Source: Actinomycetes bacterium (lineage in GTDB: Bacteria; Actinomycetota; Thermoleophilia; BMS3ABIN01). From it: a stretch of DNA of 6,567 nt. The position numbers and the translations under genes were made by a program. The notes under the pieces were generated by a model that did no database searches, had not been told where the DNA came from, and was given only the letters and a program-made list of their open reading frames with translations. Where the stretch lies: assembly GCA_021790075.1 (NCBI GenBank), contig JAJYIN010000127.1, positions 1 through 6,567 on the forward strand, written 5' to 3'. Positions 5,529-6,567 of this stretch are shown here, piece after piece (within the stretch, counting starts at the first letter, position 1; every line of letters starts with the position of its first letter).

Positions 5529-6567
5529 TTGAAATGCATGGTCATATTGCCGTCCTGGAAACCGGACGACATCTATCCTTCCAAGGTCGCAAGGTCGGCC
5601 ATCAGCTATCAGCATCCCCTGGGTTTACTCTACATTGCCACCTGCATCCAGGAAGCCGGTCACGAAGTGGAACTGGTTGACGGGGCCTTCTGGACCCACA
5701 AAGAAATCCTGGACAAGGTGAGGGCCTTCCGGCCCCAGTTCGCCGGCGTCTCCGCAAATGCCTCCATGTGGACCAAGGCGATGAAGACGGCGGCGGACAT
5801 CAAGGCCATCGACCCGTCCATCCACGTGACGGCCGCCGGGCCCTACCCTACCGCGGTCGGGGCCAAGAGCCTCGATCAGTGCCCGGAACTTGATTCAGTG
5901 GTCATCGGCGAAGGTGAGGAGACCGTTCCCGAGATGCTGGTCAGGATCGGGAAGGGCGAGTCGCTGGCAGGCGTGGCCGGCGTCGCCTGGCGCAACGGGG
6001 ACGGCAGCATCGCCGTCAACGAGCCGCGGCCGCTGATCGAGGATCTGGACTCCATCCCCATCCCCCGGCGGGAGCTCCTGGGTGATTTCGAGAAATACGA
6101 ATCGCCGCCCGGCAGCTACAAGCGCAAACCGATCGCCATCGTCATGACCTCACGCGGCTGCCAGGCCCGCTGCATTTACTGCTTCCAGATGAAAGGCGAG
6201 CGCCGCATCCGCTTCCGCAGTGTCGACAATATCGTGAGGGAAGTGGATGAACTGGTGAACCGCTACGGATTCCGGGAGATCCGCTTCCTGGATGAGACCT
6301 TCACCGCCGACCGGGAACGGGCCATGGAGATCCTGCGCCGCTTCCAGGAGCTGAAGCTGGATTTCAGCTTCTATGTTTCCTCCCGGGTCAACACGGTGGA
6401 TTACGAGCTGCTGCGGGAAATGAGGAAAGCCGGATGCTGGGCCATCCTTTACGGCGCCGAGAGCGGCGTACAGAAGAACCTCAACACGTTGCGCAAGGGC
6501 ATCAACCTCAACCAGACGCGGGCCGCGGTGGCGGCGGCCAAGAAAGCGGGGCTCAAGGTCTATACCC
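5529..6567 (+). CDS. B12-binding-type radical SAM protein, 3' end beyond the window
   Basis: The open frame runs to the window edge, giving 346 residues with no stop. The N-terminal part is a cobalamin-binding-like Rossmann domain (about 1-150). It shows MVILPSW, the HPLGLLYIATCIQEAGHEVELVDG landmark (29-52), AGVSANAS, the AGPYPT loop where GGPHPT is common, and VVIGEGEETVPEML. A linker with DLDSIPIPRREL follows. The radical SAM domain begins at about residue 205 with TSRGCQARCIYCFQ. Cys211, Cys215 and Cys218 form CxxxCxxC, which binds the [4Fe-4S] cluster that cleaves S-adenosylmethionine. Later motifs are IRFLDETFTADRERA and CWAILYGAESG. This architecture covers methyltransferases and many other enzymes, so the reaction cannot be named. 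As in many members, no DxHxxG cobalamin motif is seen, so actual B12 binding is uncertain. The start is TTG, set by AAGGAG at 5514-5519. It is divergent from the ASKHA gene. Confidence 0.9.
   Translation, partial: MKCMVILPSWKPDDIYPSKVARSAISYQHPLGLLYIATCIQEAGHEVELVDGAFWTHKEILDKVRAFRPQFAGVSANASMWTKAMKTAADIKAIDPSIHVTAAGPYPTAVGAKSLDQCPELDSVVIGEGEETVPEMLVRIGKGESLAGVAGVAWRNGDGSIAVNEPRPLIEDLDSIPIPRRELLGDFEKYESPPGSYKRKPIAIVMTSRGCQARCIYCFQMKGERRIRFRSVDNIVREVDELVNRYGFREIRFLDETFTADRERAMEILRRFQELKLDFSFYVSSRVNTVDYELLREMRKAGCWAILYGAESGVQKNLNTLRKGINLNQTRAAVAAAKKAGLKVYT

Noticed and set aside
5241..5615. Possible missing ferredoxin domain of the ASKHA protein encoded upstream or lost by frameshift
   Set aside because: The minus-strand frames here show no CxxxxCxxC-type cluster motif or ferredoxin-like sequence, and the best-looking frame runs antisense into the radical SAM gene.

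Overview
The window is GC-rich bacterial DNA with tightly packed genes. The gene set suggests an anaerobe that uses corrinoids: a RACo-like ASKHA ATPase, a DUF362 protein, and a radical SAM enzyme of the cobalamin-binding type. The signal peptidase with a long Pro/Gly-rich cytoplasmic N-terminus and the GC bias recall a deep-branching anaerobic Actinomycetota lineage. That placement is inference only; nothing here is phylogenetically decisive.

Layout. Positions 80-955 (+) encode an RpiR/MurR-type regulator (HTH_6 plus SIS). Its stop codon is fused to a palindromic element of about 177 bp (955-1131). The element has perfect 17-bp terminal inverted repeats and flanking TTA direct repeats, so it looks like a small non-autonomous mobile element (MITE-like) sitting between two convergent genes. 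Four genes then read on the minus strand, in transcription order: an ASKHA/DUF4445 protein (5240-3993), a DUF362 protein (3977-3069), signal peptidase I (2998-2138) and endonuclease IV (stop at 1195, start unclear near 2124-2080). The first two are 15 nt apart and form a probable operon. lepB and nfo follow at short spacing and may be read through. A 17-bp tandem duplication lies across the lepB stop, directly upstream of nfo, where no ordinary start codon is available. A divergent gene begins at 5529 (+) with a strong Shine-Dalgarno and runs off the window: a B12-binding-type radical SAM protein with an intact CxxxCxxC.

How the genes may work together. The ASKHA ATPase resembles the ATP-dependent reactivators of corrinoid proteins but lacks their N-terminal [2Fe-2S] domain. 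DUF362 proteins are poorly characterised. A corrinoid-family radical SAM gene lies across a shared 288-bp intergenic region. These three are the best candidates for a functional group. lepB (protein export) and nfo (base-excision repair) look like housekeeping genes downstream.

The intergenic region 5241-5528 has two minus-strand hairpins in front of the ASKHA gene. One is followed by eight Ts and resembles an intrinsic terminator or attenuator; the other ends 2 nt before the predicted TTG start. No tRNA, rRNA, CRISPR array or transposase gene was seen. No stretch over 300 bp lacks a gene.
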